Origin: Rivularia sp. PCC 7116
GTDB lineage: Bacteria > Cyanobacteriota > Cyanobacteriia > Cyanobacteriales > Nostocaceae
Assembly (NCBI RefSeq): GCF_000316665.1
Contig: NC_019678.1
Span: forward strand, 2,542,001-2,606,000
Direction: 5' to 3'
DNA: 64,000 bases
Below, piece by piece: positions 51,222 through 59,936 of this stretch. Made by a program: the position numbers and the translations under genes. Positions within the stretch are counted from its first letter, which is position 1, and each line of letters opens with the position of its first letter. A model generated the notes under the pieces. That model did no database searches and was not told where the DNA came from. It saw nothing but the letters and a program-made list of their open reading frames with translations.

Positions 51222-52295
51222 ATGATAGTACAAACATTAGATGAAAATAAAGCTGAAGCCTTTGCTGGGAGGATGCTTGATATTTTAAATAATGGTGCAA
51301 TTTCCATTATGATTTCCATCGGACATCGGACTAAGCTTTTTGATGCTTTAGATAAATTGCCGCCATCTACAAGTCAACAAATTGCTGATACAGCGAATTT
51401 AAACGAACGCTATGTCAGAGAATGGTTGGGAGCAATGGTTACAGGTAGAATTGTCGAACATAATCCCGAACAAAACACTTATTATTTGCCTCCAGAACAT
51501 GCTGCATTTTTAACTCACGATGCAAGCCCTGACAATATGGCTGGTTTTGCTCAATATATTCCGCTTTTGGCAACAGTAGAAGATAAAATTATCGATTGCT
51601 TTTACAACGGTGGTGGAGTTCCCTATTCTGCTTACAAACGCTTTCATCAAGTAATGGCAGAAGACAGCGGACAAACCGTAGTTGCAGCTTTAGAAGAATT
51701 CATTTTACCGTTAATCCCCAATTTAGAAACAGCATTGCAAAAAGGTATCGATGTGCTTGATGTTGGCTGTGGAAGTGGGCGTGCGTTAAATTATCTAGCT
51801 CAAATATTTCCTCAAAGTAAGTTTACGGGTTACGATTTCTCTGAAGAAGCCATTACAAGAGCTAGAAATAAAGCTGAAAAAGTTGGTTTAACTAACATCA
51901 AATTTCAAATCAAAGATGCTGCAACCATAAACGAAGTTTCTCAATACGATCTTATTACAACATTCGATGCAATTCACGACCAAGCCAAACCAGATGTAGT
52001 ATTAAAAGCAATATTCAACGCATTACGTCCCGAAGGAACTTATTTAATGCAAGATATCCGCGCTTCTAGTAATGTTGGTGGAAATTTAGGACATCCCGCA
52101 GCACCATTACTATATACAATATCCTGCGTGCACTGTATGAGTGTTTCTTTAGCCAATAATGGCATGGGACTTGGTGCAATGTGGGGGGAAGAAAAAGCTT
52201 TAGAAATGTTAGACAATGCAGGTTTTCGTAATGTAATAATTAAACAGTTAGAGCATGATTTTCAAAATAATTATTACATTGTCAGAAAACAGTGA
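51222..52295 (+). CDS. SAM-dependent methyltransferase with N-terminal winged-helix domain
   Basis: A 357-residue protein. An N-terminal winged-helix-like part (about 10-100; STSQQIADTANLNERYVREWL) precedes a class I methyltransferase domain with motif I VLDVGCGSGRAL (about 178-188), the acidic residue after strand 2 (GYDFSEE), DLITTFDAIHD and LMQDIRAS. The plan resembles small-molecule O-methyltransferases and Rv2258c-type proteins; the substrate is not known. AGGAGA is seven bases before the ATG. The last codon and stop (CAG TGA) open an STRR. It appears to be a single gene. Confidence 0.85.
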   Translation: MIVQTLDENKAEAFAGRMLDILNNGAISIMISIGHRTKLFDALDKLPPSTSQQIADTANLNERYVREWLGAMVTGRIVEHNPEQNTYYLPPEHAAFLTHDASPDNMAGFAQYIPLLATVEDKIIDCFYNGGGVPYSAYKRFHQVMAEDSGQTVVAALEEFILPLIPNLETALQKGIDVLDVGCGSGRALNYLAQIFPQSKFTGYDFSEEAITRARNKAEKVGLTNIKFQIKDAATINEVSQYDLITTFDAIHDQAKPDVVLKAIFNALRPEGTYLMQDIRASSNVGGNLGHPAAPLLYTISCVHCMSVSLANNGMGLGAMWGEEKALEMLDNAGFRNVIIKQLEHDFQNNYYIVRKQ

Positions 52296-52674
52296 GCAGT
52301 GAACAGTGAACAGTGAACAGTTAACAGTGAGCAGTGAGTAGTGAGAATTTATTAATTACCGATTACCAATTACCAATTACCAAATAATTATTATGTGCAA
52401 GCTTTGTACCTTGTCCGTAGGTTTTCAACAGCGAACTAAAACAAATTTTCCACTTTCAGATACTAGTAAATTATCTGCATTCGTAAAACAAAAAGTAAAG
52501 AATAAAATAGAAAAAAGTAATTATAAGTCTTCCGTTAAATGAACCGTTATTGTTCGCTGTGCGAAGCAACCGCAGTGATTGGGATTGCTTCGCTTGCAAT
52601 GACATATTATGGGTGATTTGCCGGACATCATATAACTGCTCACTGCTCACTGTTAACTGTTCACTGATAACTGA
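52296..52674. repeat. Gap with STRR tracts at both ends
   Basis: CAGTGAA/CAGTTAA heptamers run from the methyltransferase stop to about 52345, then TTACCAA units to 52383. At about 52555-52605, GCTGTGCGAAGCAACCGCAG faces CTTCGCTTGCAATGAC as a weak palindrome. From 52625 to 52678 CACTGCT/AACTGTT units lead into the next gene's end. Confidence 0.75.
52393..52542 (+). CDS. Possible small basic protein
   Basis: Forty-nine codons from ATG to TGA encode a basic peptide that starts MCKLCTLS (a CxxC pair) and ends in a Lys-rich tail (VKQKVKNKIEKSNYK). There is no ribosome-binding site and the upstream sequence is STRR. It is listed only because it is open and lysine-rich; it may well be chance. Confidence 0.2.
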   Translation: MCKLCTLSVGFQQRTKTNFPLSDTSKLSAFVKQKVKNKIEKSNYKSSVK

Positions 52675-53241
52675 TTACCGTAGATAAAACCGAAAATACC
52701 CAAACAAATAAACCAGATTCACCGATATCATTAAACCTCTAATCCAATAAGAACGAAATCCCGAAAATAAATAAACTGTAGAAGCTAAAACCAGTGAAAT
52801 TTCTACAAAAGCTACAATTGCTCCGTAATGGTTAGCATCCCAATAAGAAAAAGGGCTAATAAAACGGTAATTGCTAAAAGGATAGAAATGACGGTGAGCA
52901 TCATCGTTGTGAACTGGTAAATCTAGTAATGAATGCATCACCATACTAATAAATCCGATTTCAACAATTCTCCATTTTGCAAAATGGCAAATTAAAACCC
53001 CTATTAAAGCTAGGGGTATCGAATGAAAAATGCTAACAATATTTTGCCAAAAAGGTTGAAAATAAATTTCACCCCAAATTTTACTACTCGGATAACGATA
53101 AACAAATTTCATTAAAAAGTAGAATATAAAAATTGGAACATCTGGTAAGATTGCACCAATAAAAATTGCCAAACTAGCTTTAGCTCTCAACTTTTCACTG
53201 AAAGCAACCAAATTGAGAATAGCGTGAGATGGGGTGTTCAT
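52675..53241 (-). CDS. YdjM-like membrane-bound putative metal-dependent hydrolase
   Basis: A 188-residue protein with about four hydrophobic segments. NTPSHAILNL at the start, GAILPDVPIF, and HSLLDLPVHNDDAHRHFYPFSNYRF give the His/Asp pattern of the YdjM/DUF457 group of membrane proteins. The metal-binding role is known only by family. It stands between repeat tracts, divergent from the creatininase-family gene, with no partner. Start ATG 53241. Confidence 0.7.
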   Translation of the reverse strand: MNTPSHAILNLVAFSEKLRAKASLAIFIGAILPDVPIFIFYFLMKFVYRYPSSKIWGEIYFQPFWQNIVSIFHSIPLALIGVLICHFAKWRIVEIGFISMVMHSLLDLPVHNDDAHRHFYPFSNYRFISPFSYWDANHYGAIVAFVEISLVLASTVYLFSGFRSYWIRGLMISVNLVYLFGYFRFYLR

Positions 53242-53369
53242 GGTTTAATTTGGGAATAGGGCATTGGGCATTGGGAATGGGGCATTGGTAATTGGTAATT
53301 GGTAATTGGGAATTTATTCTACCCATTCCTCCCCTCTACCCCCTCTACCCACTCTACCCGCTCATCATC
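53242..53369. repeat. STRR tract and C/T-rich run
   Basis: GGGCATT and TTGGTAA heptamers (about 53250-53315) precede CCCCTCTACC repeats (53325-53360). The frame of the creatininase gene is open through this tract, giving a meaningless PLYPLYPLYPL extension. Confidence 0.8.
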
Positions 53370-54170
53370 ATGCACGGTTTCATTCCTCCAAATAGATTTT
53401 TTCCTTACCTAACTTGGAACGATGTCGAAACAATACCCGATAAAGAAAACACGGTTATTATCCAACCAGTAGGTGCAATAGAGCAACATGGATTGCATTT
53501 ACCTTTAGTTGTAGATGCTGCTATTGGCATGGGAGTATTGGGAAAAGCTTTAGACAAACTCGATGTCAATATTCCGGCATTTGCTCTACCGATGCTACAT
53601 TATGGCAAATCGAACGAACACTGGCACTTTCCCGGTACCATTACTCTAAGCACCGAAACCCTTAGCGCCACACTTATAGAAGTAGGGGAAAGTATCTATC
53701 GTGCGGGATTCAAAAAACTTGTATTAATGAACTCCCACGGCGGGCAACCGCAAGTAATGCAAATGGTAGCGCGAGATTTACACGTTAAATATGATGACTT
53801 CATGGTGTTTCCCCTGTTCACTTGGCGCGTACCTAATATTACTAAAGAATTACTTACACCGAAAGAAGCACAACAGGGAATGCACGCTGGAGATGCAGAA
53901 ACAAGCATTATTCTAGCGCTACTACCCGAACAAGTGCAGATGGACAAAGCCGTGGCAGAATATCCGCCAGAATTGCCGAATACAAGCTTACTTAGCCCGG
54001 AAGGAAAACTACCTTTTGCTTGGACGACGAAGGATTTGAGTAAAAGCGGCGTAATTGGCGATGCAACTACAGCAACTCCCGAAAAAGGCGAGCAAATATT
54101 GGAATCGGTATCCGATGGTTGGGTAAAGGTAATTAAGGATATCTATGCATTTCAGCAACCGCAAGTATAA
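53370..54170 (+). CDS. Creatininase-family amidohydrolase
   Basis: About 266 residues. The family metal-binding pattern is present: PVGAIEQHGLHLPLVVDAAIG (Glu, His and Asp), NSHGGQPQVMQ, and HAGDAETSIIL (final Glu). Members hydrolyse cyclic or linear amides such as creatinine or act on pathway formamides; the substrate here is unknown. The frame runs up to 53292 through repeat sequence, so ATG 53370 (MHGFIPPNRFF) is taken. It is followed after 79 bases by an FAD-linked oxidase on the same strand, probably one transcript. Confidence 0.85.
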   Translation: MHGFIPPNRFFPYLTWNDVETIPDKENTVIIQPVGAIEQHGLHLPLVVDAAIGMGVLGKALDKLDVNIPAFALPMLHYGKSNEHWHFPGTITLSTETLSATLIEVGESIYRAGFKKLVLMNSHGGQPQVMQMVARDLHVKYDDFMVFPLFTWRVPNITKELLTPKEAQQGMHAGDAETSIILALLPEQVQMDKAVAEYPPELPNTSLLSPEGKLPFAWTTKDLSKSGVIGDATTATPEKGEQILESVSDGWVKVIKDIYAFQQPQV

Positions 54171-54249
54171 GTTTTGTTCGCGATCGCGGTTTTAGCCCTT
54201 GTTAATAAGACATACTGAAAAAAGCGAAAGATAAGAATATGTAGGAATT

Positions 54250-55620
54250 ATGACATCTGCATCTACACAACCTCCAAAATCATTTGATATCGAGGCGCTA
54301 ATACAATCGCTCGCTGGAATTGAAATAATTACCGAACCAACCCAAGTCAGAAAATTATCTCAGGATTATCATAATTTCAGCCCTATATTAACTGAGAAAC
54401 TAGCCGGGAAAGTTGCGGATTTAGTAGTACGTCCGAAGGATAAACAACAGGTATTAAAAGTTGCAGCAGCGGCAGCCAAACATCGAGTTCCGATAACAGT
54501 ACGCGGTGCGGGTACTGGAAACTACGGGCAATGCGTTCCACTTTATGGTGGGCTTGTATTAGATATGACGCAGTTACGGCAAGTAATTTGGGTCAAACCA
54601 GGGGTTGCGCGGTTAGAAGCAGGAGTCAAATTAGAAGCAGTAAACAAGATTGCCCGTGAAATTGGTTGGGAAATGCGAATGGTTCCTTCTACCTATCGAA
54701 CGGCAACTATTGGAGGTTTTATTGCTGGTGGTAGCGGTGGTATTGGTTCGATCAATTACGGTTTGTTGTCCGACAAAGGAAATATTACTGCTTTAGAGAT
54801 AGTGACTTTAGAAGAACAACCTCAAATAATTGAACTCCGTGGCGAGGATGTTCAAAAAGTCAATCATGCTTGGGGTATTAACGGTATTATTACAGAAGTA
54901 GAAATTCCTTTAGCACCTGCTTATCCTTGGGCTGAATTAGTTATCAGTTTCAATGATTTTATGACGACGGTGAAATTTGGCAAAGCTCTCGCTTATGCTG
55001 ATGGAATAATTAAAAAAGAAATTGGTATTTTTGCTGCATCTATTCCGCAATATTTTAATGCTTTAAAAGATTATCTTCCTCAAGGTGCCCATGCTGCTTT
55101 ATTAATTGTTGCCGAAACTAGTTTGGAATCTTTGGAAGGATTAGTTCAAGAATACGGTGGAAAAATAACTTATACCAAATCGGCTCAGGATACGGGAAAA
55201 GGTTTTAGTTTGGGCGAACATACTTGGAATCATACGACTTTACATGCTCGTAGTGCAGATAGCTCGCTCACATATTTGCAAAGCGTTTTCCCTTCAGAAA
55301 ACAACCTAGAATTAATCGAGCATATGTACAATTATTTCGGTTCGGAAGTAATGATGCATTTAGAAGTAATTCGCTTCAAAGGGATAGTAAGTACTCCTGG
55401 GTTGCAGTTAGTTAAATTTAGCAATGAAGAAAGACTAAACGAAATAATTCGCTATCACGAACAACACGGTGTATTTATTGCTAATCCCCACAGCTATTAC
55501 ATCGAAGAAGGTTGGAAGCGTGCAATTGAACCAAAACATTTACAGTTTAAACAAAAGGTAGATCCATTTGGATTAATGAATCCGGGGAAAAGTAAGATGT
55601 TAGCCAAAGGAAATGGGTAA
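54250..55620 (+). CDS. FAD-binding oxidase/dehydrogenase (GlcD-like)
   Basis: A 456-residue FAD-linked protein of the PCMH fold. PKDKQQVLKVAAAAAKHRVP then TVRGAGTGNYGQCVPLYGG forms the FAD pyrophosphate loop; GGFIAGGSGGIGS and the later HGVFIANPHSYYIEEG fit the family. The usual substrates are 2-hydroxy acids; it has no signal peptide. It lies 79 bases downstream of the creatininase-family hydrolase, which suggests successive steps in one catabolic route (inference). The stop occurs in an STRR-like GGGTAATAGG. Confidence 0.85.
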   Translation: MTSASTQPPKSFDIEALIQSLAGIEIITEPTQVRKLSQDYHNFSPILTEKLAGKVADLVVRPKDKQQVLKVAAAAAKHRVPITVRGAGTGNYGQCVPLYGGLVLDMTQLRQVIWVKPGVARLEAGVKLEAVNKIAREIGWEMRMVPSTYRTATIGGFIAGGSGGIGSINYGLLSDKGNITALEIVTLEEQPQIIELRGEDVQKVNHAWGINGIITEVEIPLAPAYPWAELVISFNDFMTTVKFGKALAYADGIIKKEIGIFAASIPQYFNALKDYLPQGAHAALLIVAETSLESLEGLVQEYGGKITYTKSAQDTGKGFSLGEHTWNHTTLHARSADSSLTYLQSVFPSENNLELIEHMYNYFGSEVMMHLEVIRFKGIVSTPGLQLVKFSNEERLNEIIRYHEQHGVFIANPHSYYIEEGWKRAIEPKHLQFKQKVDPFGLMNPGKSKMLAKGNG

Positions 55621-55986
55621 TAGGCAAAACAGAAAGTATATAGAGTTATCTTGGTACATCAACAGAAACTTTTGTTAACCAAATTTATTTGCTTAATAAA
55701 GCTTATATACTGGTTCATTTAGAGTAATGTTGAGTTACAGCGCTATATAAATCTCAGTTAATTTAGATTTCGATAATTCAAACTTTTTTACCTTTTTCCA
55801 ACTAAACCCAATGAATGTGATAAACCAGACTTTTGCTTGTAAAAAATAGTTCAAGCTATAGCTAAGTACGACTCAAGCAATTCTGGGGAGAATCGCAGCA
55901 GCATCAAGAAATTCCCTTGCGGATAATGTCTAAGCAAAAACCCGTAAAAAGTAATAAAAAATAAGTCAAAATTAGTTAGTAGCTAG

Positions 55987-56231
55987 TAGGTTGGGTTAGA
56001 CACGGTTCCCGGGTCGCGTGCGGCTCAGCGTGTCCAGAGGACACAAATATAGCGTTTCCCAGTCTATTGAAGTACACACAAAACCCCACCCCCAACCCCT
56101 CTCCTTGATAAGGAGAGGGGAGATAAAGCACAGCTTTATCGGGGTGAGGTAATCGCTGTACCTCAGTTGCTTAGGAAACGCTATAAATTCAACTTTTAAC
56201 AATCATCTTTTTCATCGTGTCGTAACCCAAC
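55987..56231. repeat. Palindromic TAGGTTGGGTTAG repeat, split by MITE B
   Basis: The outer arms are TAGGTTGGGTTAGACACG and CGTGTCGTAACCCAA. The repeat is interrupted at 56048-56185 by element B; taking that out leaves a unit of the kind seen uninterrupted at 56496-56564. A short GTGTCCAGAGGACAC palindrome lies in the left arm. The preceding part of the gap (55621-55986) is AT-rich with no gene seen. Confidence 0.65.
56048..56185. repeat. MITE-like element B, copy 2 (138 bp)
   Basis: It has the same ends (TATAGCGTTTCC / GGAAACGCTATA) and same length as 46794-46931, differing by one base as far as I can compare. Near identity over 9 kb distance implies recent movement. It is inserted in a TAGGTTGGG-type repeat, probably with a TA duplication. 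Confidence 0.85.
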
Positions 56232-56252
56232 ATCTTCAAAACAAGTTTTTGA

Positions 56253-56330
56253 TTAATAAGCAAGATTGGCTACTAACCATAAACTCATAAGAGATAAAAA
56301 AGCTCCTAACCATAGCATCCAAGGTTTCAT
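56253..56330 (-). CDS. 25-residue hydrophobic membrane peptide
   Basis: ATG at 56330 is preceded by AAGGAG with about ten bases between. The product begins MKPWMLWLGAF, continues as one hydrophobic helix and ends VANLAY, with a single basic residue near the start, giving a plausible single-span membrane orientation. Length and composition are like small subunits of photosynthetic or respiratory complexes, but it does not match any that I recall (PetL, PetN, PetM, PsbM). The good ribosome-binding site is the main support. It would be missed by standard gene finders. Confidence 0.45.
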   Translation of the reverse strand: MKPWMLWLGAFLSLMSLWLVANLAY

Positions 56331-56495
56331 AAATAGTTATCTCCTTAAACTTGATTTATATATTTAGTTCACTAAATAAATTTTACAAGCTTGGCTAATA
56401 CAAATACTCTATCTTTGGTTGAGAACAAGTGTATCAGTTGATATATAGCTAAAGATATATTTATGACAGATGTGCTGCGAAAATAATCTAGTTAT

Positions 56496-56564
56496 TAGGT
56501 TGGGTTAGATACAAAAAAAATTAGATTTTTAACAACAACCTTTTTTAATCGTGTCGTAACCCAA
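56496..56564. repeat. Palindromic TAGGTTGGGTTAG repeat, intact copy
   Basis: TAGGTTGGGTTAGATAC at the left faces GTGTCGTAACCCAA at the right across a loop with ATTAGATTTTTAACAACAACC. It is the uninterrupted relative of 55987-56231. Confidence 0.6.
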
Positions 56565-56593
56565 TATTTAATTTGTTTCTCAATAAGTTTCCC

Positions 56594-57328
56594 TTACAAA
56601 ACATCAAATCCTTGTCTTTCATTCCCCCGACTATCTACCCAAAACCCGTTATCATCCCAAGTATTACAAGCAGTATATTCGATGGGTTGAATGATTTCGG
56701 TTTCAGTAAAACGTATCTTTTCAAAATTACTTTTAGATAAAGCTTGTTGTAACTCTTCAGATAAATCTTCTACTTTCAAAGGTGTTGCTGGTACTCCTTC
56801 TCTCTCGTAGGGAATTGGAACTTGTCCGTAGTTATCATAAAAGAACAATCCTAGACAGTGGGGATGCATAAATAATTCAAATTCTGTAGCACCTAATATT
56901 TCTCCAGATGAAAACATCGAATTAATGATTTCATTAGACACTTGATTAACGTAAATAATTACAGGTTCGCCAGCAAATCGTAAAATAAAATTATCCGAAT
57001 TTTTTAATTTATCAATCACTTCTTCTGAGGAAATAATCATTAACATCTCATAAGAATAATCATCATAAATAGACTTTGGTATAGTCCCTATAATAATATA
57101 TTGAATCAAACTTTGTGCTTCAGTGTTGAGATGAATTATACCTTTTTCATCGCTTGGCAGCAATTTACAAAAATCTTCAACATCATCAATACGAGTAGCA
57201 CGAAAAAAGTCTCCATTAAAATTGGGTACGGCTCCTCCTTCGCTAGAATTGAATATTCCTACGTTACCATCAGCATCAACAGCAAACCAATCAGTATCCA
57301 TACTGTGTGCTGCGGGAAAGTCTGACAT
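56594..57328 (-). CDS. Unknown soluble protein next to a radical SAM gene
   Basis: A 244-residue acidic protein that I do not recognise. It begins with MDTDWFAVDADGNVGIFNS, an arrangement also seen in uncharacterised bacterial proteins, and has EGGAVPNF, a central alpha/beta part and a C-terminal region with WDDNGFWVDSRGNERQG. No membrane segment or enzyme motif is visible. AAGGAG is six bases before the ATG. It lies 63 bases downstream of the radical SAM gene on the same strand, so it could be a partner or substrate of it, or a small immunity-type protein; neither is shown. Confidence 0.65.
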   Translation of the reverse strand: MSDFPAAHSMDTDWFAVDADGNVGIFNSSEGGAVPNFNGDFFRATRIDDVEDFCKLLPSDEKGIIHLNTEAQSLIQYIIIGTIPKSIYDDYSYEMLMIISSEEVIDKLKNSDNFILRFAGEPVIIYVNQVSNEIINSMFSSGEILGATEFELFMHPHCLGLFFYDNYGQVPIPYEREGVPATPLKVEDLSEELQQALSKSNFEKIRFTETEIIQPIEYTACNTWDDNGFWVDSRGNERQGFDVL

Positions 57329-57391
57329 ATTTTCTCCTTAGATTTTCTTAAATAGATATTATTGATATTGGTCAAAATAAAGAACAGCTTT

Positions 57392-58144
57392 TTATTCATT
57401 TCCTCCGCAAAAAACTAAAGATAAATCTTGGAGAGCTTCTTCTAAAGCTTGAGCATTTAAAGCTTTTAAAGGACGACGAGCAGTAGTATAGGAACACCAA
57501 GCTACGGTTTTATCCCAAGCTATAGAGCAAAAGCGGGGACTAGCATGACACGATTGCAAGCAAGTCATTGACTGAAAAGGTTGATTTCCAGCGACTTTAG
57601 CTATTTGTTTTGCTGTTGGAGTATTAGCACCTCTCATAGGTAAATAAACTATCCTATCGTTTTTAATTCCTGCATTGTTTAATTTTTGTGCTGCTTGAAA
57701 AGCTGCTGATAAATTAGAGCGACAAACTAATAGATTAACCCCGCTTTTAATATCTAATGATGATAATTCTTGAACTTGCTTAATAACTCTGTCTACTTCT
57801 GATGTTTTTTCAGGAAAGTGTATAGAAATATGAACTTTATCTGGTGCTGCTGATACTAATTTTTCTAATAATTTACTTTTTAACAACAATCCATTAGTTG
57901 TAACAGAGCGAAATATTTTTCCTTGTAGTTTTTTAAGAATAGTAAACAAATGGGGATATTCTAAAGGTTCTCCACCTCCAAAAGAAACAGAAGAAGTTCC
58001 TGCGATCGCGCAATCTTGAATGAAGTCGATTAATTCATCGGGTTGCCAAGTTGTCTTGCCCTCTGGGTGACTATGGTTATAGCAAAAAGAGCATTTTTTA
58101 CTACATTGGTTGGTTAACTCAATGGATATTCGTTCTACAGTCAT
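57392..58144 (-). CDS. Radical SAM enzyme with C-terminal cysteine cluster
   Basis: A 250-residue radical SAM protein. The 4Fe-4S loop is CSKKCSFC (C14, C18, C21), with GGGEPL in the GGE region and TTNGLLL. The C-terminal third carries C-rich sequence (MTCLQSCHASPRFCSIAWDKTVAWC, then VFCGG), which may bind an extra cluster as in SPASM-type enzymes that modify peptides or proteins. It is shorter than classic SPASM enzymes. The next gene on the same strand encodes an unknown 244-residue protein. No short precursor peptide was found beside it. Substrate unknown. Confidence 0.85.
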   Translation of the reverse strand: MTVERISIELTNQCSKKCSFCYNHSHPEGKTTWQPDELIDFIQDCAIAGTSSVSFGGGEPLEYPHLFTILKKLQGKIFRSVTTNGLLLKSKLLEKLVSAAPDKVHISIHFPEKTSEVDRVIKQVQELSSLDIKSGVNLLVCRSNLSAAFQAAQKLNNAGIKNDRIVYLPMRGANTPTAKQIAKVAGNQPFQSMTCLQSCHASPRFCSIAWDKTVAWCSYTTARRPLKALNAQALEEALQDLSLVFCGGNE

Positions 58145-58341
58145 AAATAATGAGGATTAAAGCGCAACTACGAACCTCATGTATAACAGATAGCTCAAAA
58201 AAATTGTCTTATGCAAATCTTGTCAATATAATGCATTTAAATAATAAAACCTAAACTTAAAAATATTTTTGTTAATTAATTTACCCATACACTTTCAGAG
58301 GAATGATAATTGAACATTGGTAACTGATAATTGATAACTGA

Positions 58342-59805
58342 ATGCCTACCCTAACAACCCCATCCGCTTTACCAGAAACTGTTAACGGTTTACCCAATAT
58401 TTCTGGCTCGGAAAAACAGGTTCTAGAAGTTGTAAATCACAATTCCCCCGTCTTCTTACCAAATACAAATCTCAAACTCGAAGACATAACCGCGACTTTC
58501 GCTGTAGCACTCCACATGCACCAACCCACAATCCCTGCTGGTGCAAACGGCAAATATATTAGTCATCTGCAATATATGTTTGAACACCAAGGTGAAGGTG
58601 ATAATCATAATGCAGCCCCTTTTGCTAATTGTTACAGCCGCATGGGTGATATTATCCCCGAATTAGTTAGCCAAGGTTGCAATCCTCGGGTGATGTTGGA
58701 TTATTCCGGCAATCTTCTGTGGGGATTTGAACAGATGGGGCGCAGAGATATTATAGATAATCTCAAACGCATCACCTGCGATTCTACTTATCAACCTTAT
58801 GTGGAATGGTTGGGTACGATGTGGGGACATGCTGTGGTTCCTTCTACACCGATACCGGATATTAAGTTACATATTCAGGCATGGCAGCATTATTTTGCAG
58901 CAATGTTCGGTTGGGAGGCTTTAGCACGAGTTAAAGGTTTTTCTCCTCCGGAAATGCATCTCCCCAACCATCCCGATACTTTATATGAATATGTCAAAGC
59001 GCTGAAAGAATGCGGTTACAAATGGTTGATGGTGCAGGAGCATTCCGTGCAAACACTTAACGGTGAAGAAATCAACAATAAACATACACCACACAAACTT
59101 GTAGCTAGAAATTCTCAAGGTGAAAGCGTCAGCATTACCGCTTTGATTAAAACTCAAGGTTCCGATACTAAACTAGTTGCTCAAATGCAGCCTTATTATG
59201 AAGCGAAATCATTAAACCCACTGTGGGATAACTATCCACCGATAGTGACTCAAATTGGTGACGGTGAAAACGGTGGGGTAATGATGAACGAATTTCCCCC
59301 TGGATACAAGCAAGCTTGGCACGATATGAAGCAAAACGGTGGTGGAAAAACCGGAGTAGTAGGAGTTAACGGCACGGAATATTTAGAATTAATTGAAAAT
59401 GCTGGTGCTAATCCTGAAGATTACCCTGCTTGTCAACCTGTGGGACAACATTTAATTTGGGAAAGAGTTTCGGATTCTCAAAATGTAGAGCAAGTTATAG
59501 AACAGTTAAAACAAGAAAATTCCAACTTCCACATGGATGGTGCTTCTTGGACAAATCATATTAGCTGGGTACAAGGATATGAAAACGTATTGAATCCCAT
59601 GAATAAACTTAGCAGCTTGTTTCATCAGAAGTTTGATTCGTTATTACAAGCTGATGAATCGGCTACTCAAAAACATGAATACCGTGAAGCTTTATTGCAT
59701 AACTTCCTATTACAAACAAGCTGTTTCCGTTATTGGGGACAAGGTACTTGGACTGATTACGCAAGAGAAATTTATCAGCGAGGGGAGAAGACAGTAAGTA
59801 GTTAA
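58342..59805 (+). CDS. Glycoside hydrolase family 57 protein
   Basis: About 487 residues. It has the GH57 opening ALHMHQP (about 53-59) and, further on, MLDYSGNLLWGFEQMG and PEMHLPNHPDTLYEYVKALKECG, with GENGGVMMNEFPPGYK later. GH57 members act on alpha-glucans (amylase, branching enzyme, 4-alpha-glucanotransferase); this one is shorter than branching enzymes and its exact reaction is not clear. Cytosolic. It is unlinked to, but fits, the glycogen/trehalose genes. The stop (TAA in AGTTAACAG) opens an STRR. The first 40 residues are divergent, so an internal start cannot be excluded. Confidence 0.8.
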   Translation: MPTLTTPSALPETVNGLPNISGSEKQVLEVVNHNSPVFLPNTNLKLEDITATFAVALHMHQPTIPAGANGKYISHLQYMFEHQGEGDNHNAAPFANCYSRMGDIIPELVSQGCNPRVMLDYSGNLLWGFEQMGRRDIIDNLKRITCDSTYQPYVEWLGTMWGHAVVPSTPIPDIKLHIQAWQHYFAAMFGWEALARVKGFSPPEMHLPNHPDTLYEYVKALKECGYKWLMVQEHSVQTLNGEEINNKHTPHKLVARNSQGESVSITALIKTQGSDTKLVAQMQPYYEAKSLNPLWDNYPPIVTQIGDGENGGVMMNEFPPGYKQAWHDMKQNGGGKTGVVGVNGTEYLELIENAGANPEDYPACQPVGQHLIWERVSDSQNVEQVIEQLKQENSNFHMDGASWTNHISWVQGYENVLNPMNKLSSLFHQKFDSLLQADESATQKHEYREALLHNFLLQTSCFRYWGQGTWTDYAREIYQRGEKTVSS

Positions 59806-59936
59806 CAGTTAACAGTTAACAGTGAGCAGTGAACAGTTAGGAGTTAGGAGTTAGGAGTGATTTTTCCTTCTCTCCCTATCTCCTCTTTTCAATTACCAAT
59901 TACCAATTACCAACGCCCAATTCACAATACCCATTT
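59806..59936. repeat. STRR tracts (CAGTTAA, GTTAGGA, TTACCAA)
   Basis: CAGTTAA/CAGTGAG units (59803-59838), GAGTTAG units (59838-59860), a pyrimidine run, and AATTACC units (59888-59915). It separates convergent genes. Confidence 0.8.
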
